Of a stretch of DNA of 64,000 nt, positions 61,363 through 64,000 are shown piece after piece. The notes below the pieces were generated by a model. That model did not search any database. It saw only the letters and a program-made list of their open reading frames with translations, and was not told the origin of the DNA. The stretch comes from Candidatus Vicinibacter affinis (GTDB lineage: Bacteria; Bacteroidota; Bacteroidia; Chitinophagales; Saprospiraceae). The DNA lies in the NCBI GenBank assembly GCA_016714365.1, contig JADJNH010000005.1, forward strand, positions 1,526,501 through 1,590,500. The letters are read 5' to 3'. The stretch's first letter is position 1, and each line of letters begins with the position of its first letter. A program made the translations under genes and the position numbers.

Positions 61363-62601
61363 ATGAGGAATTTGAATCTCTCTCTTTTAGTTTTGTTAGC
61401 TCTTTTTATAGCTTCATGCGGAAAAAAACAGCAAGACGGACAATTAACTGGTGTTCTAGAAAGACCAAAATGGGGTGGGATAAACCCCTTTGGTATGGTG
61501 TATGTTCCTTCCGGAACCTTGACCATTGGGCAGAATGACCAGGATTTTTTCAACACCAATATCCAAAAAGCAAAAACAATTTCAATTTCGGGCTTCTATA
61601 TGGACGATACCGAAATCACCAACAACGAATTTCGTCAATTTGTGTATTGGGTAAGGGATTCCTTAGCCCATACTGCATTGGGACATTTTCAGGAGAGTGA
61701 GGATGGTACATCTGAATTGATTGACTGGGAACAGGAAATTGATTGGGAAGATGAAACCTTAAAAGATATGAATTTTCAGGGAGCTGACGCTTTTAAAGGC
61801 ATAGTCGAATTAGATACCCGTAAGTTTGTTTACGAATGGGAATGGAAAGACTGGCAATTGGCAGCACATGGCAAAGACCTTAAGAGAAGCAGCATCATTC
61901 ATAAAGAAAAAACCAACATTTATCCAGATACCTTGTGCTGGATCAGGGATTATACCTATTCTTACAATGAGCCTTTCACCAGAAATTATTTTTCTCATCC
62001 GGCATTTGACGATTATCCTGTTGTAGGAATCAATTGGAAACAAGCCAGGGCTTTCTGCTATTGGAGAACCATGCTTTGGAATACATATAAAGGTGAAGAT
62101 CAGCCAAATTCTGAAGAATTCAGATTGCCAACAGAATCAGAGTGGGAATGGGCAGCAAGAGGGGGCAAAGAGATTGCAATGTTCCCTTGGGGATCTTATT
62201 ATTTAAGAAATGCCAAAGGTTGCCTTTTAGCTAATTTCAAACCTGGTAGAGGAAATTACCCCGAGGATGGTGGACAATATACTGTAAAAGCGGATGCCTA
62301 TTTTCCAAATGAATACGGATTGTACAATATGTCTGGAAACGTTGCAGAATGGACAGAAAGTGCATACTACGACAATGCCTATAATTTTGTACACGATATG
62401 AATCCTGATATTAAATACGATGCTAAACCTGAGGATCCTGAAGCCTATAAGAGAAAGGTGGTTCGTGGTGGTTCATGGAAAGATATAGGTTATTACCTTC
62501 AAAATGGAACTCGTAATTGGGAATTTCAAGATACCTCTAAATCCTATGTGGGTTTCCGTACTGTACTGACTTTCCTTGGCAGGTCCGTAAATGATTTCTA
62601 G
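61363..62601 (+). CDS. gldK: Gliding motility/T9SS lipoprotein GldK
   Basis: A 412-aa outer-membrane lipoprotein (lipobox LFIASCG, Cys19) with a formylglycine-generating-enzyme/SUMF1-type fold. Landmarks: GMVYVPSGTLTIGQND (46-61), FYMDDTEITNNEFRQF (75-90), FRLPTESEWEWAARGG, YNMSGNVAEWTESAY, and VVRGGSWKD...YVGFRTVLTF. GldK (PorK) forms part of the ring associated with the outer membrane in the type IX secretion machine, and the enzyme-like residues are thought not to be catalytic. gldL follows after 63 bases. Confidence 0.94.
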   Translation: MRNLNLSLLVLLALFIASCGKKQQDGQLTGVLERPKWGGINPFGMVYVPSGTLTIGQNDQDFFNTNIQKAKTISISGFYMDDTEITNNEFRQFVYWVRDSLAHTALGHFQESEDGTSELIDWEQEIDWEDETLKDMNFQGADAFKGIVELDTRKFVYEWEWKDWQLAAHGKDLKRSSIIHKEKTNIYPDTLCWIRDYTYSYNEPFTRNYFSHPAFDDYPVVGINWKQARAFCYWRTMLWNTYKGEDQPNSEEFRLPTESEWEWAARGGKEIAMFPWGSYYLRNAKGCLLANFKPGRGNYPEDGGQYTVKADAYFPNEYGLYNMSGNVAEWTESAYYDNAYNFVHDMNPDIKYDAKPEDPEAYKRKVVRGGSWKDIGYYLQNGTRNWEFQDTSKSYVGFRTVLTFLGRSVNDF

Positions 62602-62664
62602 AATAAATTTGATTTTCACATTTAACAAACAATATTCTTTCACTTAATCGTAAAACTTCAAACA

Positions 62665-63255
62665 ATGTCCTTCATCAAATCAAACACTTTCAAATACGCA
62701 AAGAATTTTTTAATCGGCGTGGGTGCGTCCGTTGTTATGATCGGTGCGCTTTTCAAAATCCTTTCCTTGGAAGGTGCTGATATTATGATCACTGTAGGTC
62801 TCGTTACTGAAGCAATTTTGTTCTTGATGCTAGGTATACTTCCTCCAGAAAAAGATTACTACTGGGAAAAATTATACCCAGGATTGGATGATTATGCTTC
62901 AAGAATTAATCCATTGACTGATGGACCAACCAAAGGTGGAGTTAGGCCATTGAATGGAGAAGCAGTTGAAAATCAATTAGGTGGAATGCTTGGTGAATTG
63001 CAAAGCATGTCTAAAAGCTTAGGTTCACTTAAAGCCCTACAGGAAGTTGATTTCAGCAAGACTGGGGATCAAATCAAAAGCATGGGTAATTTTTATTCAA
63101 AAATGAATGAAGCCATGTCTGAATTAGGAGCTTCTTTAGATGATACAAAGAAATACAAAGATCAGGTTGCAGCATTGAACAAGAACCTTACAAGTCTTAA
63201 TTCTGTGTACGGTAATATTCTTGGTGCTTACAAGACCATGGGTGGAAACCAATAA
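62665..63255 (+). CDS. gldL: Gliding motility/T9SS motor protein GldL
   Basis: A 196-aa inner-membrane protein with two transmembrane segments (about 13-32 and 38-57). GldL with GldM forms the proton-driven motor of gliding and T9SS. The typical LPPEKDYYWEKLYPGLDDY follows helix 2 (about 59-77). The cytoplasmic part is helical (about 100-190, LGGMLGELQSMSKSLGSL and a coiled coil). The second helix contains the acidic residue Glu52 (TEAILFLMLG), which may correspond to the conserved Glu required for the motor. A typical length for the family. Confidence 0.94.
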   Translation: MSFIKSNTFKYAKNFLIGVGASVVMIGALFKILSLEGADIMITVGLVTEAILFLMLGILPPEKDYYWEKLYPGLDDYASRINPLTDGPTKGGVRPLNGEAVENQLGGMLGELQSMSKSLGSLKALQEVDFSKTGDQIKSMGNFYSKMNEAMSELGASLDDTKKYKDQVAALNKNLTSLNSVYGNILGAYKTMGGNQ

Positions 63256-63302
63256 TCCGAAATCTATTTATTCACAAATTATATAACCATAAATAGAAAA
63301 AA

Positions 63303-64000
63303 ATGTCAATACCTAAGCAGCCGCGCCAGTTGATGATCAATATCATGTACTTGGTGCTCACGGCTCTTCTGGCGCTAAACGTTTCAGCGGAGATATTCAA
63401 TGCCTTTAAAATGGTTAACCATGGGCTAGAGGAATCAAATCATGCTTTAGACAAGTCCAATACGGACATTCCACAGCAGATCATCGATGGTTCCAAAAAG
63501 AAAAAGGAATATGAAAAATATGGAGCAATTGCCAAAGAGCCATCAGTAGTTTCCAAAGAGTTTAGCTCTTATGTAGAGGCCATGGTCAACGATCTGATTG
63601 ATAAATCTGGAAATAAGAATGGATCAGTTGATGATGGAGATTACCTTATTAAGGGGACTAAAAAAGAATTGAAGGGAAAGAAAGATAAGGATGTAACAAC
63701 CAGAATCTTGATTAAAGGTGGAAAAGGTCTTGAGTTAAAAAACAAGATTTTGGAAGCCAGGAATAAGTTTCTTACCTTCATTGATGATGCAGATAAAGCA
63801 AGCTTTGCCAATGAAATAACTTTGAATATTGATGACGAATCTTGGAAAGCCTCTACCAAAAAAAGTTGGGAAGAGTTTACTTTCAAACAAATGCCTTTGG
63901 GCGCATGTCAGCCGATATTCACTAAATTTATCAATGATGCAAAAAGTACTGAGAATGCAGTATTAAACTATTTGCTTTCTAAAGTAGGAACTGATAAAAC
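63303..64000 (+). CDS. gldM: Gliding motility/T9SS motor protein GldM, 5' part only
   Basis: The reading frame opens at ATG 63303 and runs to the window edge (232 codons, no stop), so it does not appear as a complete gene. It starts MSIPKQPRQLMINIMYLVLTALLALNVSAEIFNAF, which is the typical GldM N terminus with its single transmembrane helix (about 12-28). A helical periplasmic domain (residues 30-180) follows, containing MVNHGLEESN and DFLIKGTKKELK-like segments. GldM spans the periplasm as a dimer and couples the GldL motor to the GldK/GldN ring. The remainder and probably gldN lie beyond 64000. Confidence 0.95.
   Translation, partial: MSIPKQPRQLMINIMYLVLTALLALNVSAEIFNAFKMVNHGLEESNHALDKSNTDIPQQIIDGSKKKKEYEKYGAIAKEPSVVSKEFSSYVEAMVNDLIDKSGNKNGSVDDGDYLIKGTKKELKGKKDKDVTTRILIKGGKGLELKNKILEARNKFLTFIDDADKASFANEITLNIDDESWKASTKKSWEEFTFKQMPLGACQPIFTKFINDAKSTENAVLNYLLSKVGTDK

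Overview
The window reads as chromosomal DNA of a Bacteroidota bacterium, most likely a free-living Saprospiraceae or Chitinophagales type; the family-level placement is inference. The evidence is the type IX secretion (T9SS) and gliding genes gldK-gldL-gldM with a PorP/SprF protein, three cargo proteins with T9SS sorting tails, GSCFA, DUF1573 and GEVED domains, an FtsZ tail typical of the phylum, and -7 boxes of the TAnnTTTG type. The DNA is uniformly AT-rich. I saw no tRNA, rRNA, insertion sequence, prophage or CRISPR array. TTG and GTG starts are fairly common, and several computed ORFs need a downstream start.

Layout: 1-2.8 kb holds a cut-off conserved protein, a rhomboid protease, a GSCFA protein and a small redox-like secreted protein. 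2.9-8.5 kb is one 1848-aa T9SS type B cargo protein on the minus strand. 8.5-13.5 kb has a small membrane protein, the transglycosylase MtgA, a TPR lipoprotein, an unknown anchored protein and a DUF1573 protein. 13.7-16.9 kb has a fused 2-oxoacid dehydrogenase E1 and a dolichyl-phosphate-mannose-synthase-like glycosyltransferase.

17.2-32.7 kb is a complete division and cell wall (dcw) cluster in the order mraZ-rsmH-ftsL-ftsI-murE-mraY-murD-ftsW-murG-murC-ftsQ-ftsA-ftsZ. It has a three-repeat MraZ box in front of mraZ, a long hairpin between murE and mraY, a probable internal promoter before ftsZ and a strong terminator after it. The genes make lipid II from UDP-MurNAc and supply the core divisome. 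murF and ddl are not in the cluster.

33-44 kb carries an S9 peptidase with a C-terminal extension, an alpha/beta hydrolase, a phospholipid-type acyltransferase, miaA, a coupled minus-strand set (coiled-coil OmpA-like lipoprotein, M43 metalloprotease, DUF6438 lipoprotein) and a GNAT-like acyltransferase. 44-53.8 kb has a degenerate histidine-phosphatase-like protein, valS, a reprolysin-like T9SS protease with two FnIII domains and a GEVED domain, an unknown membrane protein, a polysaccharide flippase and an RffA-type sugar aminotransferase.

53.9-57 kb has a metal ABC permease fused to a DtxR/MntR-like regulatory domain. A 32-bp near-perfect palindrome overlaps its promoter, which I consider the most interesting signal in the window. 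A secreted lipoprotein and an outer-membrane barrel protein follow, plus a probable 58-aa two-helix membrane protein. 57.1-64 kb is a tightly coupled run (small conserved protein, PhnP-like MBL hydrolase, YyaL/SSP411 protein, PorP/SprF) leading into gldK, gldL and gldM; gldM runs off the right edge.
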